A stretch of 64,000 nt of DNA from Neisseria sp. DTU_2020_1000833_1_SI_GRL_NUU_006. GTDB lineage: Bacteria > Pseudomonadota > Gammaproteobacteria > Burkholderiales > Neisseriaceae. The stretch is taken from positions 2,108,001 to 2,172,000 of the forward strand of contig CP135593.1 of the NCBI GenBank assembly GCA_032388755.1, given 5' to 3'. Made by a program: the position numbers and the translations under genes. The notes beneath the pieces were generated by a model. The model was given only the letters and a program-made list of their open reading frames with translations, was not told the origin of the DNA and ran no database searches. This document shows, in pieces, positions 38,499 to 46,346 of this stretch (positions are counted from its first letter, which is position 1; each line of letters begins with the position of its first letter).

Positions 38499-39836
38499 TT
38501 AAAACAAAGCCGCACTCAGCCTGCGGATGCGGTTTTCGTCTCCCAATACGCCTGCGCTTTGCAACAGTTGCAAATAAGCCTTGATATAGCCGTATTTGGC
38601 TTCGGCGAGTTTTTGTTCTGCATCCGATGCCGCCTGTTGCGCCTGTATTTCCTCCAGATTGTTACGGATACCGACCTGCCGTCCCAAACGGGTTGCTTCC
38701 AGCTTGGCACGGTTGCTTTCTAAAAGGCGCTGTTGAGCCGTAATCTGAATTTTATTGCTGCGGATCGTGTCATACGCCTGTTTGACGGCAAGGCGGGTTT
38801 TACGTTCGGCTGCCGTCAGCAGCTCGCGTTGCTGCATCTCGCGCGATGCGGCTTCCTTGATTCGGCCCGATATTTTGCCGCCCGTAAAAAGCGGCATGCT
38901 GACCTGTATATTGAATGTTGCCCCTTTGCTTCGGTAATCTTGGTCGAAACTGCCCGCACCGTATGCACTGTAATCGTAGTGGTAAGTGCCCCTGCTGTCC
39001 GTATAACCACCGTTGACAGTTACCGTCGGCATCCTTGTTCCTTTTGCGGCCTTTACTTCCTGCTGCGCGTTTTCCAGATTCTTACGCTGCAACTGCCATT
39101 CCGGATTATGCGCCTGCGCCAAGGCCTGCCATTCCTGTTCTTGGGAATTGTCCAATAAATCGACAGGTTCGTTCCCGCCCTTCATATTCAAAACGGTAAT
39201 TTCGTCAGGATTCAGCCCTGTCAGATTGGCAAGCGTGCTTTCCGACGTTTTCAGCCTGGTCAGCGTATCTACTTCTTTAGCCAGCGCATTGTCGTAGCCC
39301 GACATGGCCTCATGGGTATCCAACACCGTAGCCGCTCCTTGACGGAACATTTCCTGTGCGCGCTTGACCTGTTTTTCATAAGCTTCTTTTTCCGCGCGGA
39401 CCGCCCGCAGCTTGTCCCTATACATCAATACATCAAAATAGGCATTTGCCACTTCTATCCGCAGTTCGTTACCGCTGTTGTCCAACCGGATATCCGCCAT
39501 CTCTTCAGCCAATTTCCCCTGTTTGTATTGAGCAAATTTGCTGCGGTCGAACAATACTTGGCTGATTTGGACATTCCAACCGTTGCTTTGGGTATTGAAA
39601 GATAGCGAATAAGGCTGTTTCTGATATTGGTAATTGGCGCTTGTCTGAGGCAGAAGCTCTGCCCGGGCCTGTACCTTTTTCGCCGCTTCAGCATCGCGTT
39701 CGTATTTTGCCGCAGAATAATCGGCGGAATATTCCAATGCAGCCTGCCAAGCATCAAACAGCGTGAAAGAATGAGCGGCAGGGGAAATCAGGCAAACAGG
39801 TAAAACGCACCAAAACGTCAATTTAATATCAGACAT
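38499..39836 (-). CDS. TolC-family outer membrane export channel
   Basis: 445 residues. A signal peptide (to about residue 22, PAAHSF) precedes two long helical repeats typical of TolC: the first with LQISQVLFDRSKFAQYKQG-type sequence and RVANAYFDVLMY-like segment, the second with VSMPLFTGGKISGRIKEA and RRLLESNRAKLEATRLGRQVG-like helices. It is the outer membrane exit for type I secretion and efflux. It is divergent from the peptide/adaptor/exporter cluster at 40.3-45.9 kb, the obvious partner, with 420 bp of AT-rich DNA between. Confidence 0.9.
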   Translation of the reverse strand: MSDIKLTFWCVLPVCLISPAAHSFTLFDAWQAALEYSADYSAAKYERDAEAAKKVQARAELLPQTSANYQYQKQPYSLSFNTQSNGWNVQISQVLFDRSKFAQYKQGKLAEEMADIRLDNSGNELRIEVANAYFDVLMYRDKLRAVRAEKEAYEKQVKRAQEMFRQGAATVLDTHEAMSGYDNALAKEVDTLTRLKTSESTLANLTGLNPDEITVLNMKGGNEPVDLLDNSQEQEWQALAQAHNPEWQLQRKNLENAQQEVKAAKGTRMPTVTVNGGYTDSRGTYHYDYSAYGAGSFDQDYRSKGATFNIQVSMPLFTGGKISGRIKEAASREMQQRELLTAAERKTRLAVKQAYDTIRSNKIQITAQQRLLESNRAKLEATRLGRQVGIRNNLEEIQAQQAASDAEQKLAEAKYGYIKAYLQLLQSAGVLGDENRIRRLSAALF

Positions 39837-40258
39837 GACTAGTATTATTTCCTAAAAATAAAATAATTAGTGGATATATTTTCTAAAATAGTTTTCTCGG
39901 ATAAAAAATATTACAACGCTATAAAAAAAAGATGAAAATTATCATACGGCATTGAAAAACTATAATTCTGATTTTCTAATAATTAATGTTTGTAAAGATA
40001 TAAGATTTAATTATGTGTTTATCTTAAAAAGGCAAATAACCGAAACTGCGTTATTTAAGATATTGCCTTTAAAGGGTAAGGTAAAAAGATTTTGATTCAA
40101 ATATGGTAATGATAACTTAAATTATCTTTGCGTATTCGTGCAAAATTAAACAGAACTAATTCCCATTTGTCTCTGTCCCACTAACACGCAACCGATGAAA
40201 CGGGAAAACATAAAAGCCGTTACATCCTTATTAATCAACGTGATATGAGGTAATAATC
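39837..40258. promoter_or_regulatory. AT-rich divergent control region of the peptide cluster
   Basis: No gene in 420 bp, much richer in A/T than flanking DNA. A dyad near 40027-40073 (AAAGGCAAATAAC, later GTTATT and TGCCTTT) could be a hairpin or operator. No promoter matches consensus well, so an activator or alternative control is possible. No DUS inside. Confidence 0.4.
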
Positions 40259-40432
40259 ATGAAAGATCTGAAACAGCACGAATTGGAACAAGTAGCCGGC
40301 GGTTACAATTTCAAAGATTTCCGAAAAGACTGGAAAGATTTTTGGAAAGAAATGGGCAACGGCTTCTCCAAAGCCGGCGACGCTTTGAACGACGCATGGA
40401 AAGAAGCCCGCGAAGCCGTGCGCAACAACTGA
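40259..40432 (+). CDS. Double-glycine leader peptide 1 (aromatic, charged)
   Basis: 57 residues. Leader MKDLKQHELEQVAGG has the L(x)ELxxVxGG form cut by C39 peptidases after Gly15. The 42-residue mature part starts YNFKDFRKDWKDFWKEMG and is rich in Lys, Asp, Trp and Phe, with a spacing that would make an amphipathic helix, then a second helix (DALNDAWKEAREAVRNN). GAGG lies 9 bp before the ATG. First gene of the peptide-export cluster. Likely a bacteriocin-type or signalling peptide; no named family recognised. Confidence 0.8.
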   Translation: MKDLKQHELEQVAGGYNFKDFRKDWKDFWKEMGNGFSKAGDALNDAWKEAREAVRNN

Positions 40433-40579
40433 ATCATAGATTCGGTATAAGGATACAGAGAAAGAAAACATTTTTCGCAGAAATATTTTCTTTCTCCGTA
40501 AGACGGGAGGCGGAGAGCCGCCTTCCGGTTTTAACCGGGCTTTATGCCTTTTGTAAAACTTAATCTTTAGGAGATTATT

Positions 40580-40810
40580 ATGCAAACTTTAGCTATGAAC
40601 GAATCTTTTGTCCGTGAATTGACTATGGATGAATTGAACCTGATTGCAGGCGGTGCTTGGAGCTGGAAAGAGTTTGGTAGAAGTACAGCAAGTGGTGCTG
40701 TAGGTGGTGCTATTGCGGGCTCATTTGAAGGTGGTGTAGGAGCTATTCCTGGTGCAGGTATTGGAGCTGTTGTAGGGGCTGGAACTTATTTGGCAACCGG
40801 TTGGTGGTAA
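40580..40810 (+). CDS. Double-glycine leader bacteriocin precursor 2
   Basis: 76 residues. The leader ends LTMDELNLIAGG (Gly25). The 51-residue core begins AWSWKEFGR, then is rich in Gly/Ala with several GxxxG motifs (SGAVGGAIAGSFEGG, GAGIGAVVGAG), ending ATGWW. This is the pattern of class II (Blp or two-peptide type) bacteriocins that insert in membranes. TTTAGGAGATT before ATG is strong. The hairpin near 40506-40530 precedes it. Confidence 0.87.
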   Translation: MQTLAMNESFVRELTMDELNLIAGGAWSWKEFGRSTASGAVGGAIAGSFEGGVGAIPGAGIGAVVGAGTYLATGWW

Positions 40811-40921
40811 ACAACTTAAGGCAAATAACTAAAGCCTTATAGTATTTCCGGATGCGGTAGAAATTACCACATCCGGAAACTTTCTAGAATTTTATAATAA
40901 TCAGATAGTTAGGGTAATATT

Positions 40922-41089
40922 ATGAAGACATTGACATATATAATTTTCTTTCTTATTTTTTCATTAGCGATGTATTTAGCTAATAATTGGCAATTACCAA
41001 GGATATTTCTGACTTCTGCCATTGCAACCATTGTATACATTATACTTACTGAACTTTGGAAAAAATACATAAAAAACAATAATACATAA
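40922..41089 (+). CDS. Small membrane protein, immunity candidate
   Basis: 55 residues coded by very AT-rich DNA. Two predicted membrane helices (about 4-20 and 28-43) end in a basic tail (LWKKYIKNNNT). AGGGTAATATT precedes the ATG. Position directly after the peptide 2 gene is where immunity proteins usually sit. Function inferred from place and size only. Confidence 0.65.
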   Translation: MKTLTYIIFFLIFSLAMYLANNWQLPRIFLTSAIATIVYIILTELWKKYIKNNNT

Positions 41090-41115
41090 TTTTAAAATTT
41101 AAATTATTATAGTTT

Positions 41116-41215
41116 ATGAATAAAAAACAAATGATAGTTGCAGATATATTCCATATTCTTGGGAATTGTAGGGTTTATATCCGGTGTCGCAATAGGCTTG
41201 CACAGTTTGAATTGA
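41116..41215 (+). pseudogene. Frameshifted copy of the 35-residue membrane protein
   Basis: ATGAATAAAAAACAAATGATA begins one frame; after one extra base the +1 frame gives LQIYSIFLGIVGFISGVAIG, closely like the C-terminal part (IVGFLCGIAVGLNSFK) of the gene at 42369. Removing a G after ATGATA would restore a 32-residue protein. Reads as a decayed paralogue. Confidence 0.6.
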
Positions 41216-41282
41216 TTTGAATTTTATATGCTGCATCAATGATGTGAACAATATTTTAGTTTATCGGTTTAAGGAGTTCGTT

Positions 41283-41387
41283 ATGAAACAATTGGACATC
41301 AAAGATTTGGAAAAAATTTCCGGCGGTATTACCGAAGGAGGCTGCGTCCTTCCTGTCATCAATTTTCCGTGGATGAGATGGTTTTGA
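41283..41387 (+). CDS. Double-glycine leader peptide 3 (very short)
   Basis: 34 residues. Leader MKQLDIKDLEKISGG; mature part of 19 residues beginning ITEGGCVLPV and ending FPWMRWF, with one Cys and a hydrophobic aromatic tail. AAGGAG 7 bp upstream is ideal. Too short for a usual class II bacteriocin, so it could be a pheromone-like signal or a minimal membrane-active peptide. No family recognised. Confidence 0.75.
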   Translation: MKQLDIKDLEKISGGITEGGCVLPVINFPWMRWF

Positions 41388-41505
41388 TCGGATAAGGTTC
41401 TGCCCCGAAGGTGCAACCGTTTAGGTAAGGATGCCCATGCGGTTGCTTTGACGGACAGGATCTTTTCAGACGACATGTTGTTTGGAATGGCTTTGGGAAA
41501 TTGAG

Positions 41506-41700
41506 ATGAATAAAAAGCGCAGCTTGAAATCGATATTGTTTTTGGATTTTGCCGTATTCGCCGTCTTGTCTGCGGTGTATTATTTTTTTTCCAAATACGC
41601 TTTATCCCGTTCGCTATTGCTTGGTTTTTTATCGGCAATGTTTATATTTCTCATGACCTTGGCGGGCGAAAAACTTTTGAAAAACCGAACGGAAGAGTAG
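41506..41700 (+). CDS. Small two-helix membrane protein, immunity candidate
   Basis: 64 residues from MNKKRSLKSILFLDF; an in-frame ATG 24 bp upstream is possible. Two hydrophobic helices (about 9-27 and 35-53) and a charged tail EKLLKNRTEE. It follows peptide 3 in the same direction. Immunity role inferred. Confidence 0.6.
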   Translation: MNKKRSLKSILFLDFAVFAVLSAVYYFFSKYALSRSLLLGFLSAMFIFLMTLAGEKLLKNRTEE

Positions 41701-41819
41701 GTAGGAACGGTTTATCGTATGGACGGCGATCGGATTTTTGGTAAAGGCAAGCGGTTTCGGGCTGTTTTGACTGTGTGCAAATATGTCTTTGCCGTATTCT
41801 GTCTGATGTAAGGATATTT

Positions 41820-41996
41820 GTGGAAGAATATATTATTTTATCAATAGGAATATTCCTTGCTTTGCTCTCTATAATTCTTGTGAAGTTAGGATTGGTCGAA
41901 ACTGTGATTGTTAAAAATAAAAAAGTATTCTATATCGGTATGGCAATCATGTTGGTCGGAATGGTCATTACAATTTTAAATTATTGGAAAATGTGA
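41820..41996 (+). CDS. Small two-helix membrane protein
   Basis: 58 residues from GTG, with AAGGA 6 bp upstream. Helices at about 4-22 (YIILSIGIFLALLSIILVK) and 33-52, joined by a short basic turn (VKNKKVF). Stop overlaps the GTG of the next frame (GTGA), suggesting coupled translation. Role unknown. Confidence 0.6.
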   Translation: MEEYIILSIGIFLALLSIILVKLGLVETVIVKNKKVFYIGMAIMLVGMVITILNYWKM

Positions 41997-42162
41997 AAAA
42001 TTTATCTTTCCTTCAAGGTTTTCTTATATACAGCGTTATTTTCTGTTCTGCATTGGTTTGTTTACCCCATGCTGCCTGAAGCCTACAAAAACCAATATAT
42101 TCTGGACAATCGTCATCCTTGCCATGACTGTTATTTATTGCCATTTGTCGAAAAGGAAGTAG
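41993..42162 (+). pseudogene. Frameshifted small membrane protein gene
   Basis: GTG at 41993 overlaps the previous stop. It codes VKNLSFLQGFLIYSVIFCSA and stops at 42077-42079; the next frame continues LKPTKTNIFWTIVILAMTVI to a basic end at 42162. Together they would form a two-helix protein of about 56 residues like its neighbours. Confidence 0.45.
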
Positions 42163-42166
42163 GACT

Positions 42167-42391
42167 ATGAAGAAGATTGAAAAAAACACCAAAAAATTAT
42201 TGAAAAATGCGGCGGTTTCGGGCGTGGTTTACTTTTCGGTAATCTTGGTAACATCGTATTTTTTCATTTATCCGAATTTTGCCAAGTCGCTGCGCCATGC
42301 TGCGGTTTCCACGTTGATATTCGTACCGCTTATCCTGCTTCTGAACAAATTTTTTAATAAAAAATACCATGATTCAAGACAAGAAAACTAA
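42167..42391 (+). CDS. Small membrane protein of the peptide cluster
   Basis: 74 residues. A basic N-terminus (MKKIEKNTKKLLKN) is followed by two hydrophobic helices (about 17-35 and 45-61) and a charged tail. AGGAAGTAGGACT before the ATG is good. It overlaps the next small gene by 23 bp. Immunity or accessory role inferred. Confidence 0.6.
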   Translation: MKKIEKNTKKLLKNAAVSGVVYFSVILVTSYFFIYPNFAKSLRHAAVSTLIFVPLILLLNKFFNKKYHDSRQEN

Positions 42392-42476
42392 AACCCTTTA
42401 TATCATTATTTTCAGCATTGTCGCGATTGTCGGCTTTTTGTGCGGGATTGCCGTCGGCTTGAACAGTTTTAAATAG
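42369..42476 (+). CDS. 35-residue single-helix membrane protein
   Basis: MIQDKKTKTL then one hydrophobic helix with GFLCGIAVGLNSFK at the end. It overlaps the previous gene in another frame, and a frameshifted relative lies at 41116-41215, so it belongs to a small family duplicated within the cluster. Function unknown. Confidence 0.55.
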   Translation: MIQDKKTKTLYIIIFSIVAIVGFLCGIAVGLNSFK

Positions 42477-42536
42477 TGATTGAGATATGCTTTAGGATGT
42501 TTTTCAGACGACGTATTGAGAAATCGAGTGTAATGA

Positions 42537-43829
42537 ATGGCTGATAACAACAGTTTTTTCCGCCCAGAAATTTTCGAGGCGAAGAAGAACAAGTGGACGG
42601 GGCATGTCGTCATGACCCGCCCGTTTTCTTTTGTGTTTCTGACGGGCTGCGCGGCTTCGGCGGCAGCGGCGATTTTATTGTTTGCCTTTTTCGGCAGCTA
42701 TACGCGCAAGACCAATGTCGAGGGGCAGTTGATGCCTGTATCGGGTCTAGTGCGGGTTTATCCTGCGGATACCGGCATCGTTACCGAGAAAATGGTGAAA
42801 GAAGGCGATTTTGTGCAAGAAGGCGATGTTCTGCTGAAGCTTTCGATGCCGCGTTACAACGGCGAGGGCAATATCCGCGACCGTCTGGTCAAGGAGGCGG
42901 AAGCGAAAAAGGAAATGCTGCTTCATGAAATAGAGCGGCAGAAGAAGTTGCAGGAAGGGGAGGCGCGGACGGCTTCCGACAGCGTCAGCCATCTGGAAAA
43001 CCAGCTTGCCGATGTGCGCGGCCAGATTTCGGGACAGAAAAAGCGTGTGGCGCTTGCCGAAGAGCTGATTGCGAAATACCGCCCCCTTTTGAAAAAAGGT
43101 TTTATTTCCGAACAGCAGATGATGGATTATGAAAACGGCCGCCTCGACCAACTGTCCCAACTGAATGCGCTGCGGCGGGAAGAGTCCGGCATTGTCCGCG
43201 AGTTGAACGCGCAGCGGCAGACCTTGGAAACCCTGCCCGAAAAACAGCAGACGGAGTTGAGCCAGTTGAACCGCAGCGTGGCGGAAATCACGCAGGAAAC
43301 GCTGAATCTGGATTCCCAGCAGGAACAGGTCATCCGCGCGAGCAAGTCGGGTTATGTCAGTACGTCCAATGTGGAGGTCGGTCAGCAGGTAACGGCTTCA
43401 ACCCTGTTGCTGAGCATTGTGCCGGGCAAGACGGATTTGGTGGCAAACCTTTATGTACCGAGCAATGCCATCGGCTTTATCAAGCCTGACGATAAAGTGA
43501 TTCTGCGTTATCAGGCTTATCCTTATCAAAAATTCGGCCATGCCGAGGGCAAAATCATTTCCATTGCGAAAACGGCTATGGGCAAACAGGAGCTTGCCAA
43601 TTTGGGCGGTGTTTACCCGGCCGATGCGGAAGAAAATCCGTCACGTCCGAACGAGTCGGTTTATCTGGTAAAGGTCAAACCTGAAAAGCAGACGGTCAAG
43701 GTTTACGGTGAAGAAAAGCCGTTGCAGGTGGGGATGGCTTTGGAGGCCGACATCCTGAACGAGCGTAAGAAACTTTATGAATGGGTACTCGACCCGCTTT
43801 ACAGCATTGCAGGGAAATTAGGCCGATGA
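42537..43829 (+). CDS. HlyD-family membrane fusion protein (peptide exporter adaptor)
   Basis: 430 residues. A cytoplasmic stretch (FFRPEIFEAKKNKWTGHVV) precedes one membrane helix (about 31-52). A biotinyl-lipoyl half (VEGQLMPVSGLVRV), a long coiled coil (about 105-265, LEN/QLADVRGQISGQKKRV) and the second half IRASKSGYVSTSNVEVGQQV follow, then the beta-barrel. It bridges the ABC exporter and TolC in the periplasm, like CvaA of the colicin V system. The stop overlaps the exporter start (ATGA). Confidence 0.92.
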   Translation: MADNNSFFRPEIFEAKKNKWTGHVVMTRPFSFVFLTGCAASAAAAILLFAFFGSYTRKTNVEGQLMPVSGLVRVYPADTGIVTEKMVKEGDFVQEGDVLLKLSMPRYNGEGNIRDRLVKEAEAKKEMLLHEIERQKKLQEGEARTASDSVSHLENQLADVRGQISGQKKRVALAEELIAKYRPLLKKGFISEQQMMDYENGRLDQLSQLNALRREESGIVRELNAQRQTLETLPEKQQTELSQLNRSVAEITQETLNLDSQQEQVIRASKSGYVSTSNVEVGQQVTASTLLLSIVPGKTDLVANLYVPSNAIGFIKPDDKVILRYQAYPYQKFGHAEGKIISIAKTAMGKQELANLGGVYPADAEENPSRPNESVYLVKVKPEKQTVKVYGEEKPLQVGMALEADILNERKKLYEWVLDPLYSIAGKLGR

Positions 43830-45940
43830 GTTATTTGGAACGGTTGTCTTTCGGATTCAGCAAAAAACTGCCGGTGGTTTTGCAGACGGAAATTGCCGAG
43901 TGTGGCTTGGCATGTCTGACTGCGATTGCGGGCTATTTCGGCTATCACACGGATTTGCGCACGTTGCGGCAGAAATATTCGATTTCGCAGACGGGTACGA
44001 CCATGGCGAACATCGTGCATTACGCCAACGATTTGAACCTGACTTCGCGTCCGCTACGTTTGGATTTGAACGACCTGCCCAATTTGAAAACCCCCTGTAT
44101 CCTGCATTGGGATTTGAACCATTTTGTAGTCTTGAAAGAAGTCGGCAAAAACGGCATTACCATCATGGATCCCGCTGTCGGAATGCGGAAAATCCCGATG
44201 GAGGAAGTGTCGCAAAAATTTACCGGCATTGCGCTGGAAATGTGGCCGAACACGCATTTCGAAGCGAAAAACGACAAGCAGAAAGTTAAAATTTCCGCTT
44301 TGGTCAAAGGCATTACCGGCATCGGCAAATCGCTTATCCAAGTATTGATTTTGGCGTTTGCTTTAGAAATTTTCGGTTTGGTCAGCCCGTTTTTCACTCA
44401 ATGGGTTATCGACCATGTGATTGTTTCCGCCGACCGAAACCTTTTGCTGACGCTGGCACTCGGATTCGGTCTGATGAAAATCATCGAACAACTGACTTCC
44501 CTGCTTCAGGCATGGGTCAATATGCACCTGACGACCACGCTGAACGTACAATGGAAGGCGAATATGTTCAAACGCCTGCTCGAGCTGCCCAGCGATTATT
44601 TCAGCAAACGGCATTTGGGCGACGTAATATCGCGCTTTCACGCCATCGACGACATTCAGGACACGCTAACTTCGACTGCGTTCAAAACCGTTTTGAGCGG
44701 CATTATGGCGGTCTTTACTTTGGGATTGATGTTTTTTTACAGCCCTATGCTGACCGTCGTCGTATTGATTGCGCTGGTGTTGTACATCATCATCCGTATC
44801 GCGGCCTATTATCCGCTGCGTAATGCGACCGAAGAAAACATTGTTCATGAAGCCAAGCAAAACACTTATTTCATGGAAACCGTGCGCGGCATTCATACCG
44901 TCAAACTGTTTGAGAAAGACGAACAGCGCCACAGCTCATGGATGACGTTGTTTGTCGATACCGTCAATGCCCATCTGACCACCCTGAAGCTGACCAACGT
45001 TTTCGATTTCGCCAACAAACTTTTGTTCGGCATCGAAGGCATCGTCATCATCTATCTGGGCGCAACCCGCGTATTGGACGGCGTGTTTTCCGTTGGCGCG
45101 CTGATGGCTTTCCTTGCCTACAAAGACCAGTTTGAAAACCGGGTGGGAGATTTGGTCAACCAATACATCAAAATCAAAATGTTGGGGCTGTATGCCGAGC
45201 GCCTTGCGGACATTGTATTGACCGAAACGGAAGCGGAAGAAGTTGCAGATCCCTATGTTCCCGAGATTTCGGGCGATATTGATATTGCCGTAGAAAACGT
45301 GTCGTTCCGCTACTCCGACAGCGAACCCTATGTCCTGCAAAACTTCAGCTTGAACATCAAACAGGGAGAATCCATCGCTTTTACGGGCAGTTCCGGCTGC
45401 GGCAAATCGACGCTGATGAATATTCTAATCGGCAACCTCAAGCCCGAATCGGGAAAAGTATTGGTGAACGGGCACGACATCCACAAACTTTCGCCCAAGT
45501 TCATCCGCGGCTTGAGCGGCACGGTAACACAGGACGACGTATTGTTCGCAGGCTCGATTGCCGAAAACATCTGCTTTTTTGATGAAACGCCAAATATGGA
45601 ATTAATAGTGCAATGTGCGGCGATGGCGATGATACATGAAGACATTATCAGAATGCCTATGGGCTACGAAACCCTGATTGGCGATATGGGTAATGCCTTG
45701 TCCGGCGGACAGAAACAGCGCGTCATCTTGGCACGTGCGCTGTACAAAAGACCGCGCATCCTGTTTTTGGACGAGGCCACCAGCAATCTGGACATGAAGA
45801 ACGAACTGGCAATCAATGAAAACCTGAAATTGCTCAACATTACCAAAATCATGGTGGCACACCGCAAGGAAACCATCGAATCCGCCGGCAGGGTGGTGCG
45901 GATGCAGAAAGCAGGAACCCAACAAAACGTCCATGCGTAG
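43826..45940 (+). CDS. Peptidase-containing ABC exporter (C39, bacteriocin type)
   Basis: 704 residues. N-terminal C39 peptidase: QTEIAECGLAC with catalytic Cys26, then LHWDLNHFVVL (His) and DPAVGMRKI (Asp). A six-helix membrane domain spans about 160-440. The ATPase has GSSGCGKST, LSGGQKQRVILARAL and ILFLDEAT. It cuts double-glycine leaders and exports the cores, so the three peptides at 40.3-41.4 kb are its likely substrates. Start ATG at 43826 overlaps the adaptor stop; a longer upstream reading is rejected. Confidence 0.95.
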   Translation: MSYLERLSFGFSKKLPVVLQTEIAECGLACLTAIAGYFGYHTDLRTLRQKYSISQTGTTMANIVHYANDLNLTSRPLRLDLNDLPNLKTPCILHWDLNHFVVLKEVGKNGITIMDPAVGMRKIPMEEVSQKFTGIALEMWPNTHFEAKNDKQKVKISALVKGITGIGKSLIQVLILAFALEIFGLVSPFFTQWVIDHVIVSADRNLLLTLALGFGLMKIIEQLTSLLQAWVNMHLTTTLNVQWKANMFKRLLELPSDYFSKRHLGDVISRFHAIDDIQDTLTSTAFKTVLSGIMAVFTLGLMFFYSPMLTVVVLIALVLYIIIRIAAYYPLRNATEENIVHEAKQNTYFMETVRGIHTVKLFEKDEQRHSSWMTLFVDTVNAHLTTLKLTNVFDFANKLLFGIEGIVIIYLGATRVLDGVFSVGALMAFLAYKDQFENRVGDLVNQYIKIKMLGLYAERLADIVLTETEAEEVADPYVPEISGDIDIAVENVSFRYSDSEPYVLQNFSLNIKQGESIAFTGSSGCGKSTLMNILIGNLKPESGKVLVNGHDIHKLSPKFIRGLSGTVTQDDVLFAGSIAENICFFDETPNMELIVQCAAMAMIHEDIIRMPMGYETLIGDMGNALSGGQKQRVILARALYKRPRILFLDEATSNLDMKNELAINENLKLLNITKIMVAHRKETIESAGRVVRMQKAGTQQNVHA

Positions 45941-45953
45941 GTAAGCTTCAAAA

Positions 45954-46003
45954 AAGGTCGTCTGAAAACCGAATTTTCAGGTTTTCAGGTTTTCAGACGA
46001 CCT
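45954..46003. terminator. Inverted DUS terminator after the peptide exporter
   Basis: AAAGGTCGTCTGAAAACC and GGTTTTCAGACGACCTTT, with a duplicated TTTTCAGG in the loop. Confidence 0.75.
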
Positions 46004-46065
46004 TTCATTGTCCGATTCCGTCTAAAAACAGTAAAATACCCGTTTTAAAATATTCTGGAGCCATC

Positions 46066-46326
46066 ATGACCGTCAAAACCCGTTTCGCCCCCAGCCCCAC
46101 CGGCTACCTGCACATCGGCGGCGTGCGCACCGCCTTGTTTTCATGGGCGTTTGCCCGCCATCATAAAGGCGAGTTCCTATTGCGTATCGAAGACACCGAC
46201 TTGGCGCGTTCCACCGCCGAATCCGTCAACATCATCCTCGACGGCATGAAATGGGTCGGTCTCGATTACGACAACGCCGACAACGTCGTGTATCAAACCC
46301 GCCGTTTCGACTGCTATACGGCCTGA
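46066..46326 (+). pseudogene. Duplicated 5' fragment of gltX
   Basis: The first 84 codons are almost identical to those of the intact gltX at 47601, including MTVKTRFAPSPTGYLHIGG. The match begins about 35 bp before the ATG and ends at FDCYTA-stop, where the true gene has FDRYKE. Leftover of an insertion that displaced and rebuilt gltX. Not a functional synthetase. Confidence 0.93.
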
Positions 46327-46346
46327 GCCTATGATTTTTGCAGCCG

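Noticed and set aside
41719..41811. 30-codon frame in the peptide cluster
   Set aside because: Starts MDGDRIFGKGKRFRAVLTVC; no double-glycine leader, weak ribosome-binding site and no similarity to its neighbours. Could be a fragment of a lost gene, but not supportable.
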